Position numbers and translations under genes: made by a program
DNA from: Atriophallophorus winterbourni
Taxonomy: Eukaryota; Platyhelminthes; Trematoda; Plagiorchiida; Microphallidae
NCBI GenBank assembly: GCA_013407085.1
Contig: JACCGJ010019906.1
Location: 1 to 64,000 of the forward strand
DNA length: 64,000 nt
Reading direction: 5' to 3'
Shown: piece after piece, positions 31,171 through 44,277 of the stretch
Position numbering within the stretch: position 1 is the stretch's first letter
How the letters are laid out: every line of letters starts with the position of its first letter
Notes under the pieces: generated by a model
What the model saw: only the letters and a program-made list of their open reading frames with translations
The model's database searches: none
What the model was told of the DNA's origin: nothing

Positions 31171-31728
31171 GTGAACCGGATTGAATTTATGCATACCAAC
31201 CATCAATCTTTGCGAAATATATCGCAACTTGGAACTAAAACTAGTCTCTCACATTGTCCATCTTTGCTAACCCATAAATCCATAAAGTTTCTCTATACGA
31301 ACGCGCAGTGTCTGAGAAACAAAATACTGAAGCTTGATACTGTATGTATACACCAATCACCGGACTTGGTTGCAATTACCGAAACATGGTTTGAACCTCA
31401 TTTATCAGTCAATGAATTGGCATTGAAAGGAATGTCTCTTCTCCGTCAATACCGTACGGGACGCGGCGATGGCGTAGCACTTTACTACAACCAACAGTTA
31501 TCATGCAGAAAAATGGACGATATTGACCTACATGTACAGGACACTCTGTGGTGCTCAATTAAGCTGACAACTAGATATGACTACATTGTTTTCGTGTTTT
31601 ATCGGGCTCTAAGTGCAAGTGACTCGCACAATGTTGAATTACTCCAGAAAATTCGACTTCTGGCTGCCAGATTTCAAACGCCACTCCTGGTTATGGGAGA
31701 CTTCAACTTTCCAAACTTGAGGAAGTAA
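31171..31728 (+). pseudogene. APE-type endonuclease, truncated by a stop
   Basis: 185-codon frame with SIKFLYTNAQCLRNK (31269-31323), the catalytic-type ITETW (31375-31389), FVFYRAL and VMGDFNFPN (31696-31716) motifs of CR1/Jockey endonucleases. It stops directly after this at TAA 31726-31728. The remaining endonuclease (DLILTSEK and a degraded GSSDR block to about 31930) continues in another frame. Confidence 0.75.
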
Positions 31729-32122
31729 AACGCTCTTTCTACGAATTCGCTCGACGATGCGTTTCAAGAACTGATCTTCGATATTCCTTTTTATGACCAC
31801 GTATTTGATAACACTAGATATACAAAAGATAACATGCTGTCCATCCTGGATCTAATACTAACGAGTGAGAAACACGCCTTCGAAAATCTCGGATACGAAA
31901 CTCCATAGGGTTCTAGCGACCGCCTGGTCCTCTTATCCGATTATGTTTGTCAAGCCGAAGGAATGAATGTCATCAAGAAAACAAAACTATAACTGGATAT
32001 TGGAATTCTTCTCAATGATCTTCGAACGATTTTTGACTGGAAATCAGACACCACGGACGTGCATCGTTCTTGGGTAAACTTCATAGAGAAGCTGTGTGAT
32101 GAAATAAACCTACATTCCAGAT

Positions 32123-33049
32123 TTGTGCCAAAGACATCGAAAAAACGATTTACCTCCAAACCCCACAGTCTTGTACCAGATCGATAACACTACATCAAAA
32201 ATTAGGCCAGGAATCTCAGCACTACACACACCTCATGGTCTAACTACGACTGCGTTCGAGGCTGCCGAAGTTGTTGCAGGTTACTACTGCAAAGTTTTTT
32301 GCCCCAAGGAATCAGTGCATCTTACGCCGCATTCGATCGGCTTTTCCAATGAAATACTAAATGAAATCTCAATAAACAATGAGTGTGTCATGCTCAGACT
32401 TCTTCGTTTGAATACCGCAAAGTCACCAGGAGCAGATGGAATCACTCCTTTTATCCTCAAACGATGCGCATCCTCATTGTGTGGTCCAATCAGCACATTA
32501 TTCCAAATTTCGCTCGAAAATAGTATCGTTCCCGCGGAATGGAAATCTGGCATCATCACACCGATCTACAAGGGCGGGAGTCGATCTGACGCTGCGAACT
32601 ATAGACCAGTTACGTTGTTGCCAGTAATTTCTAAAGTGCTAGAGAGTTTAGTAGCGGAAAAGATCACCCATCACCTCGAAAACAATAGACTGCTTGCGGC
32701 TGAACAGCACGGTTTCAGGAAACATCACTCATGTCTATCTAACCTCTTGCTCACCTTAAACGACTGGACTGAGTGTGTGGACAATGGTTACTCCATCCAC
32801 GCATGATTTTTAGACATGTCAAAGGCTTTCGACCGCGTCAATCATAGTATTTTAATCCAGAAACTTGAATTGCACGGGATAACAGGAAAACTTCTTGCTT
32901 GGCTAGAAAACTATTTACGCGACAGGAGTGCCCAAGTCAGAGTTGACGGCGCCTTATCGAAATCATTTAAAATTACGAGCAGAGTGCCCCAGGGTCCTCC
33001 GACCGATTTTGTTTTTGATCTACGCAAACGACATTCCCGAGCTTGGTAA
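32123..33049 (+). pseudogene. Reverse transcriptase, broken frames
   Basis: Motifs in order: AKSPGADGITPFILK, WKSGIITPIYKGGSRSDAANYRPV, EQHGFRKHHSC; then a TGA at 32804-32806; then LDMSKAFDRVNHSIL and VRVDGALSKSF. The frame is lost at the PQG block near 33000, and the catalytic box is not readable. The family match to CR1/Jockey RTs is very clear; this copy cannot make a working enzyme. Confidence 0.8.
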
Positions 33050-33972
33050 ATGCAAGGTTAGTTATCTGCAGACGATAGCAAGCTTTGGGAAAGCATACGT
33101 GCAAATGATCACTGTGAAATTCCACAGAAGTATCAAAACACATTGCACGATTGGTCTCTGAGAAACAAACTACCCTTTAACTTCCAAAAGTGCAAGGTGT
33201 TAAACTCTTGAGTTCCACCAACTCGTCTGGACAACCGAAGAGAAGGATTTGAGTGTTTGGACGAGTTGAATTCTGAAGACTTTACTGCAATGCAAAGCGG
33301 TATACAGAAAGGCGTCACAAGTATTGGCGTTATTGAAACTGTTACACACTCAGCCAACCTGGATATTTTTAAAGCTAATTCGGACAAATACTTGAGAGAA
33401 AACCCACATTTTGATACGATTCACACTACATGAGTTTCCCTGTTCTTTTTTATTATAAAGAACTCATAACTCTATCCTATCGTTATTATTGAGCTACATG
33501 CTTTTTAGACCATTGCAACTTTTAATCACTCTGAATCCGAAAGGTCAACGTGTCTAACTTTAATCGCCTTCACCCACGAATCTCAAAACACAAGAGAAAG
33601 CCGATAAGTAGTAGCGTCTTATTACACACGATATAAATAACAAAACGAAATTCAAACTCAAATAGTAACTTCGCTCTGGGCAGATGGAGCTCGTCAGCTA
33701 CTGGCAATCCATCTAGGGGAAGGAAAACCATGACTCCAAACCCCCACTGCCTTGTGGGTCACCCGATTGCGGGAAAGGCTTCGGGAGAAAACCCCGAGGA
33801 AACATCCGGAAAGAAGTCCCGTAGGTAGATAACTGGCGCACATCGCGTTCATCTGCAAACACTTTGCTGCCTTGTAGGTTGCACTTGGCTCTGCAAAGGC
33901 TAGAGAAGTGTACTCGAACAAACACCAAGTGGTGCTGGGGACATCACTTGTACACTATCCACAAGAAACTTC

Positions 33973-35832
33973 ATGATGATGTCTCAACGTATATCTCAGC
34001 TCTCTGCTACGGCGTTCCCGAGACGCGACGCGCCCTTGGCTCTCCCAGCGGCTAGGGTGAAAAGTAAGCTAGCTGGGGCCATAAATGTCCGTAAGGACTT
34101 TTATCTGGGATGCTGGAACGTACGGACACTGCTTGATGTTGGTAGTCAAGCAATCACGATGCGCTCTTTATTGGACTACCAAGTAGATGTTGCTTGTCTT
34201 TCCGAGGTCCGCCTTCCCGGACACGGATCCAAATCGATCAAGGTCCCCGGAGTCGATCGTACTTATTGGCTTTTTTATAGTGGGCCCGAGGATGGATCTG
34301 GTCAGCATGGAGTAGCGATAGCGCTCAGCGACCATGCTAAACAAGCACTCATGTCATGGATGCCTGTATCCACGAGAATTGCGGTGGTCCGGCTGAGGGG
34401 TCACCCTTTGAATATAACAGTCGTTTCGGTGTATGCCCCAACCCTATCAGCCGACCAAACTACAAAAGACGATTTTTATAACCAACTTCAATTCGTAGTC
34501 GATAGAGTTGCTGGAAACGACGTACTGGTTGTGGCTGGTGACTGGAACGCTCGTGCAGGATCAGCAGATTCCGCAACAAACCGAATCCTGGGAAAATTTG
34601 GCCTAGGGCAGCGCTGCGCGAATGGCGATCGACTGATCGAGTTTGCGGCCTACAATCACCTTTGCGTCTGTAACACTAAATTCCAGCACCCTAAAAAACA
34701 CTTGGTCACATGGTACTCGAACGATGGTAGAACGGCGAACCAGATCGATTATGTTCTAATTCGCGCACGTTGGATGTCTTCGGTGCTCGACTGTAGGCCC
34801 TATCGTGGAGCCGAAACAGGGAACGCAGCAGGCACCGATCACACACTTGTTCGCGCAAAGCTCCGACTTCGCCTGCTAAACCGCCAAAGGAAAACTCCTA
34901 GGAAGCGCTTAAACTTGGAAGCCTTAGGAAACCCGGCCCAACGTAAGAAGCTCATTGGCGATATCGCTGAGCGGTTGGATGGGAGTGATGCATCAGTCGA
35001 ACAACAGTGGTCCAGACTGAAGACCGCTACTCAGACTGCAGCACTAAAAACCCTAGGCACGGCCTCTCGTCGCCGACGAGATTGGATTTCTCAGAACACC
35101 ATCGAGCTCTCTGCCCGGGCAAGAGACGCCCGAATGCATGGTGCATCTGATTATCGCCTCCTTAGGAGAGCTGCTACACGATCAGCCCGCAAGGATCGTC
35201 AGCTATATTGGGCGGAAACCGCATCCGAAATGGAAGCCGCAGCAAGTATAGGAGACTTTGGACGACTGTTTCGCCTGATTCGCAGAGCATCTGGAAGCTG
35301 TGGTTTTTGTACGAACCTTCGAGATTCGTCAGGACAGATGATATTTGACCTTCATCAAAAGATAGCTAGGTGGGTTGAGCACTTCAGTCAGCTACTGAAC
35401 CGCCCGTCATCTATCAATGCAGTATTCACTTCCCCGATAAATAGCTGTGAATACCCGGTCAACTGCGAGGCACCATCAGAATACGAGATATCAAGTGTTT
35501 TACGACGAATGCAGAATGGTAAATCGCCAGGTGAGGACGGAATTTCCGTTGAACTTATTAAAGCCTGTGCCGACGTATTATTATCTCCGCTACATCGGCT
35601 GTTTTGTTCGATCTGGGAGACGGAAGTTTTCCCATCAGACTGGGGGATGTCTATCATTCTACCACTGCCGAAACGTGGAGATAAATCTGTGTGCTCCAAT
35701 TACCGCGGAATAAGTCTAATCGACACCGCTGCTAAAGTGTTTGCAACGCTCCTGCTTAATCGGTTCTCCGCCGAAAGAAATCTGCGCACCAGAGTTAACC
35801 AAGGTGGATTTCGCCCTGGGATGGTTGCGTAG
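33973..35832 (+). pseudogene. Endonuclease and first part of the RT of the RTE-type element
   Basis: 619-codon frame starting at three ATGs. APE endonuclease motifs are visible: GCWNVRTL (residues 46-53), CLSEVRL with the catalytic-type Glu78, GDWNAR (189-194), QIDYVL (258-263) and GTDHTLV (287-293). From about residue 515 the RT begins: GKSPGEDGI, FPSDWGMSIILPLPKRG, NYRGISLI. The frame stops with TAG at 35830-35832, just after GGFRPG, where an intact element would read on in another frame. Confidence 0.85.
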
Positions 35833-37024
35833 ATCAAATATTTACTTTACGCAGGATCCTCGAGCACCGTGCACGGTATCAACAGCAAACGATAGCTTGC
35901 TTTATTGACTTCCGCGCCGCCTTCGACTCCGTAGACCGTGGTTGTTTATGGGACATCATGCTATCGGATGGGGTTCCATTAAAGCTCGTCAACCTAATCA
36001 GAGCCTATTACAGCTCTACAAGGGCACGGGTTCGTGTCTACGGTGAAGAATCGCGTGAATTTAACTTGCACACAGGAGTCAGGCAAGGTTGCCGCTATCG
36101 CCGGTTATGTTTAACTATGTCGTAGACTGGATAATGAACCAGGCGTTAACAGACTATCAAGGGGTGCAAATTTCAACGGATCTATGGATTTCCGACCTTG
36201 ACTACGCTGACGATATAGCCGTTCTGGGCGACAATACCGAAATGCTGCAAAGCGTTTTAGACCGCATTAGTGCCACTGCCGCGAAAGTCGGTCTTGAGAT
36301 AAACGCGGCTAAGACCAAGGCATTTTTTTATTCCGACACTCCAGGCATCCAGCCACTTCGCGTCCAGGGTTGTCCGATCGAATACGTTCCAGTTTTTAAA
36401 TACCTCGGCTCAAGTATATTGCCCAATGGTCAGGCGAAAGATGAAGTGAAGTTAAGGGTCGATCGTGCTCGTAATGCGTTTTTGCAGTTGAAGGGCACCC
36501 TTTGGCGCAAGCCCGGGATCAGCCTAAAAACTAAGACGCGTGTTTATCAAGCAGCGATCCGCCCTGTACTGCTTTACGGATGTGAGACATGGCCTTTAAG
36601 GTCGCAGGATGTACGCACATTAGAAGTGTTCGACCATTGGTGCCTCAGGGTAATCTTGGGCATCCGATATACTGACCGAGTATCTAACGCAGCCGTACGA
36701 GAGCGTTGTAGCGGACTATCTCCACTTTCCGCTCACATACAACGGCGAAGGCTGCAATGGTTTGGCCACGTCCTCCGAAAGACAGACACAGCACTTCCAA
36801 AACTCGTTCTCGACCCCAAACCCGTTCGCACCTGGCGTCGGCGGCAAGGTGGTCAAGTGAAAACCTGGCTGTCAACTGTGAAAGAGGATGTAGACAACTT
36901 GGGTCTACGTACCGTCTATGCAGTTCGCAGGTGGGAACGAGACTGGATTCAGATCTGCAACGATCTCGTCTCCGATCAACGTGCATGGGCTGGTGCGATC
37001 CAAGACGTCAATGAAGCCGGCTAA
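35833..37024 (+). pseudogene. RT catalytic region and C-terminus of the RTE-type element
   Basis: From 35835 a shifted frame reads CFIDFRAAFDSVDR and LHTGVRQGC. After a second break near 36085, the frame 36089-37024 continues with PLSPVMFNYV, the catalytic DYADDIAVLG (about 36200-36230), VPVFKYLGS, VLLYGCETW, LEVFDHWCLR and WFGHVLRKTD. The last part ends at TAG after a WERDW..AWAGAI stretch. Both breaks are small indel-type lesions. Confidence 0.85.
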
Positions 37025-37065
37025 TCCACCCGTGGAACCAGCCGCACAAAAGTAATGTAAAAAAG

Positions 37066-40000
37066 TAAAACGGTACAATTCAAGTCCTTGCCACTCTAGG
37101 TTCGTTTGACTGACATTGACGATTTGCGTGTCATTTGATCGCGGCTAACGATATTTATCTTTCAATACTTTCAAATATATTGATGCTTCAACCATTCTAA
37201 TGCAATCCTCACGAAATATTACGAGTTTTTAATTGTCGTTTTCAAAATGTTCTGCGCTATATTCTTTTGCGTCGTACTGAAAGGTGGAGTTTTGCATATC
37301 GTGCGAAAGCTCGTGCTTAGCAATCATCGCAAATGCACTTCAACCACCACATCATGAAGTGATAGAATCCTAGTTAACACACGATAAACATGTAATAGCT
37401 CTTATATCTCACAAGTATGAGACCATCAAGTGGATCTGAGTTATTGTATCATTTTCAATTGACAACACACCCATAGCTTTTTAAAGCTCAACCGAGGGTA
37501 CAGTTTCTTCTGCAACTGCATGCTTTTTACGCTTATATTTACGGGAAGGTAACTGGATCCATCAATGTTTTATATCAATTTAGGAGACATATGCAAATGT
37601 GCATATTCGTCGTCCTTATAACTTATGCTCGATGAGTCTAATTAGATGATATTATTCATATACTTGCTTAACCAATGTAATGAAAGCAAGTTAAATAATT
37701 ATGTTGTTTTCGAGAATAACTGATGATGCTTCAAATAACTAGGTTATATTAAGACCATATGTCTTTATAAGTTTTACTACTATTAAATCCATATAAATTT
37801 TCTGCATAAATTAATCCCTTAACTTATACAGCAGAGCATATCTGTTTGAAATGTTGCATATAACGTCGTATTTTGTTGACAGTAAATAAGTAAAGAAGTT
37901 TCTTCGTAATTTTTACGCGCTTTTTGATGTTTTTCCTGTATTACCAAGAGAAAGTTTTCCCTAATGAAAGCAATTTAATTTTGGATATGCTGTGGAGATT
38001 CATTGTGCGCAGTTTAGCAGTAAACTACGGATTATCTAATAAAACATTTCTGCGAAGGCACTCGCTAAAACCATCGTACTGTATGCTCATAGTCTACATA
38101 AGGTGTTTTTACTCTATGCTCATTGATTTAACAGCCTTCGCTTGCGATTCTCGTCTTCTAGCAATCTTACGTTTGTGCACACCTTCTCGCTTTCAATTTC
38201 GGAAAATATGAGTTAATTTTTCGTAAAATATTATTAAATAAGTTTCAATGTGAGATTAAATTTTTAAAGTTTTACATCATATTGTTGTGGTGTTCAAATT
38301 AGATCTCTTAACACACTATCGCATCAATCTTTGTGAACAGTTTTGTACATCGGGTGATATGTTTATTACAACTTAATTACAGTGACATTCAAGTAAAATT
38401 TTGTTTAATTACATCCTGCTTACATATTTATTGATTTCCTTTTTATTTGATAAGCCACATTGATTTTAATTATCTTGTTTGCACTACAAACGACGAATAT
38501 TCAATAATGATTTTTATCTGTAATTGTTAATTATTTCCTTAGGCATTCAAATGAATATTTTATTCAATGTCAATATCCCGATCATTTATAGGCTAATGTC
38601 GTAGAACTATATTATGCATTTTCGTATAAACATGAAATCATACTTGAAATATTGAATCTGCTATATAACACCATTCACTAAGCGAATATACAGTCAATGT
38701 TATTCAAGGTTTTAATGGTGGATAACTAACTTTAGCGTATGAGTGCACCCACTGTAATCACCGTACATCCGTGTTGAAAATTAAAGAAAGCAGGTGGAAT
38801 ACATTAGTATAGACTGCAAAATATTTTAATGATCAAGAGCAAGGCACATTAAGATTAAAAGTTACGAGTAATATTTGTCAATATTCATTTAGAACCTGGC
38901 TTTAAATTATATAAGTTGGTATCATTTTGCCACACTTTATCAGTTTTAAAGTTGAGCTGACAAAATTCCTGTTTCACATGAGAAATTTTATGGTGAAGCA
39001 TAACTTAATCGATAATACTGGTACGTTCAGAATAGAGTATCAAAAAGTTTGGATAGAAACTAGCTTTCTTTCATTGAAGACATAGAGAATGCTCGTGTTT
39101 TCGTGCGATTTGAAAGCAGGCAACTTCGATATATTATGTATACTTAAACTATCTCTTTTCAGAACGCTTACATCGCGGTGATTTTACCATATAGGTTGGC
39201 AACTAAGCATGCAATGAGTTAGTAGTCCGTATTATTGTTGATCCCGTTACTCGATAAAGTAGAACTGCACGATACGCCTTTTATTTCAATGTAAGAGATT
39301 TGCCGTTGTTCACCTATCAAACGAGCGATTTTGATCCTCGACAGTAGCGTACAATTATTCTGATTTTCTGTCATATAGAAAGCACAAATTGTTTAATCAC
39401 CGAGCAATTACGCACATACTTTGATAAATAATTCCTGTTCAATACTACGAAGTATACATTCATAACAGTCTCACCACAGCTGAAAAATCTATCTAAATGT
39501 AATCACTTTGAAAATAGGTAATAACATTTGCGCATAAGTCTTCGTGGTTTCAAAGTCTATTATGAAAATGTTCATTATTTTCAAAGTAATTTAATCTTGA
39601 AATTCACGGTAGGTAAGGCATTCTCGCCCATGGTCTATCAAACATGTCATTACTTAATGTTCATTATCAAGGCTGCTTTTCATTTTCTTTTTTCGAAAAT
39701 TATAAAATTACTTTCCTCTTACTGGTAAAAGGTTTTTTCCAGATGTTAAAAATATTATGAGGATAAATATTGTCGATTTAGCAACTACTTTAGTTTGGTC
39801 GGAAACCAAGCAGAATAGTGTTATTTCCATGTTAACCGGACGAATATACAGTTGGTACAAAACTCATTGGTAGGATGGTTGCCTCTGCCACTTTAACTGT
39901 GATAGATACGTGTGACGTATATTTTGATGAACGATGGTCATCATGATCACCGCAATGATCAAATAGCTCAGAAATCCACCGACCTAGCCAGAGATAGATG

Positions 40001-40619
40001 GGAATCTCTCTGTTTAGACCTCAAATGTAAAAATACCGTATGTGAGATTTCTATCTAAGAGGCGATATATGGACCGCATTTAGAGACTTTAACTAAACGG
40101 CTACACTTTCTAAAACAAATCATGCAGCTGGGTAAAATACAAAAGCTCATTAATATCATGACAAATACGTTTGAGCGAATCGAGTAGGAAACTCATCTCC
40201 ACTCTTCTGTGCTCATCTCTCATATATGAAGACAGCTCAGAGGTTATCTCAAAGAAACATATAAAGCTGTCAAAGTATCTAACATTTTCCAAGATTTATG
40301 GCGAACAACATAAATAGTACAATACCAAATGATGAATGTATGAAGGTTAAACAAATAGTACCAACTTTAAACAGATGTCTGAGTGCGGTTACCGCTTTTA
40401 CTGTATAGTCCACAACTGGATGTATGAATGTAATAAGTATCTTTGACAATGAGTGCGGTGGTAAAAGTCCTGAAATTTGTCTGACTAAGCCGTGTACGCT
40501 GCATGCACGCTTATAAACGGCTTCGCTCTGTAGATTGTTTTTTATATTTCCGCAAACTCAGATACAGAGATGTCTGCAATGTTATTCACTCAAGCATGTG
40601 ACTGCTAAGTATGTAATAG
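37066..40619. other. AT-rich intergenic stretch, no gene recognised
   Basis: Frames at 37924-38211 and 39528-39728 are open by chance in AT-rich sequence and carry no known motif. I see no tandem repeat or RNA gene. Confidence 0.5.
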
Positions 40620-41310
40620 AAACGAAAGGGTTTGAAATCTAGCAACCTTCAGCACTTTCGAAATTTGAAGCGCAGCCTCTTCTGAGTTGACCAGCGGTGC
40701 AGCTTTTTATTCTGTTTGTAAAACTAGGCAATTATGAACAGCGTTGACATTCGTCCAAAACTTTACATTATCGGCGAGAAAAAATAGTTCACATCGTACC
40801 AGATTCGTCAGATCATTTATGCATATTAAAAACAGTACTGGACCGGATACTGAACCTTCTGGTACCCCGTTCGTCGCTACAAAAATTCGGTAAATTTAGT
40901 CATCTATTCTGACGTTGGCTTTCCGTTCAAACAGGTTACTCGCGAAGTATGTTAGCAGATTTCTTATGACGCAGCATTCAGAAGCTTCTGAAGTAGTAAG
41001 GAGTGTTCCATTCGATCAAGAGCTTTAGATACACCAAAACAACAGGCATGTAGGAAACACCCTTTGTTTAGTTTCTGCATCCAAACGTTTAAAGTCGACA
41101 GATATTTATACAAGTATGAGTTTGTTTTTCTAAACCCATGTTGTGTCCAAGAAAGAATTTCAAGGCTCTCGAGGGGACTCAATATAGCTTCACATATCAA
41201 GTCATCCGACACTTTAGAAATCACAGAAAGTAGCATCAGAGGGTGATAATTCGCCGGATCCGAACGACTCCCATCAATATTGATTTTTCAATATTTTCGG
41301 TTTTCCAGTT
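40620..41310 (-). pseudogene. Decayed CR1/Jockey-type reverse transcriptase
   Basis: Minus-strand pieces: LLSVISKV, SWTQHGFRKTNS, FGVSKALDRMEHSLLLQKL (41236-40964), then ANVRIDD.., GVPEGSVSGPVLFLICINDL and a degenerate LADNVKFW catalytic box (about 40920-40750). Upstream a fragment of the GTFP-like block is seen at 41240-41310. Stops and shifts throughout. Confidence 0.7.
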
Positions 41311-41694
41311 AGCCGGTACGATTCAAAAATTTTGTCTTGTTGTTTTTTGCCTCTTTCGTTCGATGACAACCATGAATGTACATTATTATCTCATGATGTT
41401 TCCATGCTCCACAGCATTTTGTAAGACAAAACAGTTCGATTCGACAGTGCTTCCAGTGATAGGCTAAACTAAATCAATGGGCGTCAGTTGAACGCCGAAG
41501 CCGTCATCCGCATTCAGCAGAAAAGAGCTGTATCTTCTTCTGCTCAGCTTACAGAAAACGCTTCACAAAATGTCACCAATGTGAACTGTCAACAGCAAGT
41601 GCTCCCTAATTCGCAGGGTCAATTCCGCGAGCTTTTGTATCTCTCACGCAAGTGTTTTTATACCGCACGTGCGTTATGCCCAATGGTTGAATTA
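41311..41694. other. Spacer, no feature recognised
   Basis: A 71-codon plus-strand frame at 41488-41703 has no recognisable similarity. Confidence 0.35.
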
Positions 41695-42080
41695 CTAATT
41701 TAAACTCACCATAGAATAGATCTTTCGGAATATGACCATTTTCCATTCTGTAGATGTGGCCAAGCCACTGCAGGGGCGCTGTCGCTGTAGGGTAAACATG
41801 TTCTGTAGACCAGCTTCTGAAATCACTTCATCATTATTCTTTCTGTCCATCCACGAATATGTTCCAGATACGATGGATGTTTCGTTGATGTAAAGCATTC
41901 AGCTTTCATTCGTACCTTGCATGGATGGTCTAGTTTTCACTGTCGTACAGTAATGCATTTAGTACGCACGCGCGGATAACATCATCTTGGTCTTCACAGT
42001 AAACTTGCGGTTACCCCAAACACGAGATTTTAATCGGGACAAAACGTTTAGCCTATTTAGCTAATTGTTAGTCACAGCAG
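41695..42080 (-). pseudogene. Decayed RTE-like reverse transcriptase C-terminus
   Basis: Minus-strand: SRVWGNRKFTVKTKM, LLYDSENWTIHAR, LNALHQRNIHRIW, then LQWLGHIYRMENGHIPKDLFYGE. This is the post-RT block of a distinct RTE-like family common in animals. Two or more stops; 5'-truncated. Confidence 0.7.
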
Positions 42081-43074
42081 ATTTCGTTACGCCTCTGATA
42101 TTTAGGAAGTCGTCGTGAAATCCTGGGAGCATGGACCGGACGTTCCAGTAACTTAGTATCAGAGCTGATCTCTATTGTTTCGTATTTCGTTTCGCTGGTG
42201 CGAAAAAATACAGTCTGCTTCTCAGTTGATCCCTAATCCTCATGCACCCGATGACTATAGAAGACCGGTTCGAGACGGCACCTTCATTATTAGAGGTTTA
42301 CAATCATGAAGAGGTCGGTAGCCGTACAATGATATCCGAAAATCTCTTCAGCCGTCGAAAGCAGACCCAAACGCTGAGATCTACGCCAGTATATTGGACA
42401 CAGTTTATTGTATATTCGGTAATGTTTGAGAGCACCCATTTATAAATGCACGAAGACATTGGACCCTTGCTAATGGCAACCACTATTTTTTCGGATCGTA
42501 AAATGGCGCAGTTTCGATCATGCTTTGCGTGAAGTTCATATTTTTAATAGTTTATAGGGCCCAGAAAATGCACATTTCTTAAGCTTTCAATACATTACGT
42601 TAGACTCTTGACACGGATAAACATACCGGCATCAGTTTCTACCATTAATGTTTTTCAAATTGACCACGCAATCACTTGCATTAAGCGTCGGAATATCCTT
42701 CTTCTTTACCTCGATCTTCAATAGCATCTTGCTATTTTCTACTATTTTTAGAGTGTGATTGAGAAACGAAGGCAAAATTGTTCGTGTTAATGTAATCTTT
42801 TACATACATGAAGTAATTCAACTTTTGGTTCTTGGCGATTTTCATTATCAATATCAAGTGAAATAAAAATGATGAGAGCAAGCAGCCATATATCGCTTTG
42901 TTACGTACAAAATTGGCACTAAGACATTATCAATGTATAATCTGACAATTCCTCTCTTTATAAGAGTAAGATAATATGAGAGTCAACGTCTTATGGATAT
43001 CATAGATTTTCACCATCGTTACCTCTAGGTTTCTTTATCTGAAACGCGTCAATGTTATAATTTGTGTAATGTTT
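42081..43074. other. Spacer, no feature recognised
   Basis: The frame at 42242-42445 is not recognisable. The sequence becomes AT-rich toward the BEL/Pao element. Confidence 0.4.
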
Positions 43075-43639
43075 GTGACGTGAGTTACGCGTAGTCCACC
43101 CGTTTCTTATTTCGACAAATTCAAAACAACGATTGGGATATTATACGGTACTGTAATTAACAACAATTACAACAAAATTAACTATACAAACCCTGATTGT
43201 ATAGGAACGTCACAGCAACATTGGAGCCAAATACTCCAGAATCAAATTCAATTCAAACGAAAGTCGACCTGATATAAAAATAAGAAGAATCGATTTACCA
43301 AAATGTCGTCCAAACTTTCTGTGACAATCTAAAATGACACTCAAAATAGCGTCCAAAATCAAGCAAAATACTGAAGCCCAAAATGGCAACCAAATTTCGC
43401 AACAATGACCGACAATGGCAAAAACAATCAATTAAAACAAACATTTGGCCGAAGGCGTGTACAGAAAAGATGTACAATAACAGAAATAATTACAAAAAGA
43501 AAATTTCTATTTCAAAATACTGTAGGAAAATTAAACACAAGCAAAATCTATTTCACAAAATTCAGGTTTTGTAACTAGGTTCAAAATAAAAGGAATGTTG
43601 AAGGGAAAGGAAGAATTTTAAACTACTTTGAACCTTACA
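43075..43639 (-). repeat. 3' LTR of the BEL/Pao element
   Basis: Minus-sense LTR begins TGTAAGGTTCAAAG (43639 downward) and ends CGTCACA at 43075. It is very similar to 49205-49771 with a modest number of substitutions and short indels. The purine-biased GTCGGAGG just before it in sense may be the polypurine tract. Confidence 0.85.
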
Positions 43640-44277
43640 CCTCCGACCAAATTCTTTCTAGGGCTCAACTGTACAACGATTGTTCGACGAATACCCTAAC
43701 GAATTCAGAGCAGCAAATGACTTTATTTAGTGGCAAGTCACTTCCGCCACATTACATCACCACCATTGGATATTAGTAGCTTTTTATTGAGAATGCGGTT
43801 GCAAGCCGCAGACTCACCACATCCTCCGGTGCTGTTTCTTGCCTTATAAAGAAGAGTTGTCCTGATCCTTACTCAAGTCACGCACTTCTTCTTGAGACCC
43901 TTCTAACAAACATACTTACCGAATATCAGGCCGGATCACGCCATCCTTTGTTCGTATGTTGACCGTTCGTACCAAACCATCACTTCCGCTGTCTCAATAA
44001 TACCAAGCGGCCATGACATTTTCGACAATTCTTCAGACACAACCAATACTACATCACCGGGAATCAAATTGCGACGTGTGTTGATCCATCGTTGTCGTTC
44101 TTGTAAAATTGGTAAATATTTTCGCTTCCATCTTTTTCAAAATACATCTGTTAAATACAATGCCCGTTTCCAGTTCATTCTCATTCTTTCTGCAAACCCA
44201 ATGTTCACTGGGACCTTGAGATTGCTGTGCTGTAGCAATAAGTCGTTTGGGAGTAGAGCAACTGCCTCAATATCACT
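43640..44277 (-). pseudogene. Integrase C-terminal part and 3' internal end of the BEL/Pao element
   Basis: Minus-strand pieces LQERQRWINTRRNLIPGDVVLV and SWPLGIIETAE match the conserved C-terminal region of Pao integrases. Stops follow before the LTR. Confidence 0.65.

Larger units (their letters stand above)
30347..33655 (+). mobile_element. CR1/Jockey-type non-LTR retrotransposon with ORF1, rearranged and broken
   Basis: Contains an ORF1-like frame (30520-31101), an endonuclease frame (31171-31728), then RT in pieces (32123-33049 and beyond) and a 3' end to about 33430-33655. Stops and shifts occur at least at 31728, 31905, 31990, 32804 and near 33000. A 60-base segment (AAACCTACATTCCAG, then TTGTGCCAAAGAC) occurs at both 30347 and 32105, so the copy is rearranged. 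Confidence 0.8.
33660..37065 (+). mobile_element. RTE-type non-LTR retrotransposon, nearly complete, with frame breaks
   Basis: A 5' untranslated region of about 310 bases is followed by a long endonuclease-RT frame. It is interrupted by a stop at 35830 and by a shift near 36085, and the 3' end has a GTAAA-like tail (37045-37063). Endonuclease and RT motifs are all present. The same 3' end recurs at 18.6 kb. The small number of lesions suggests a fairly recent insertion. Confidence 0.85.

Noticed and set aside
40110..40292. 60-codon minus-strand frame
   Set aside because: No motif, no splice context; chance open frame.
42242..42445. 67-codon plus-strand frame (MHPMTIEDRFET...)
   Set aside because: No recognisable similarity or splice support.
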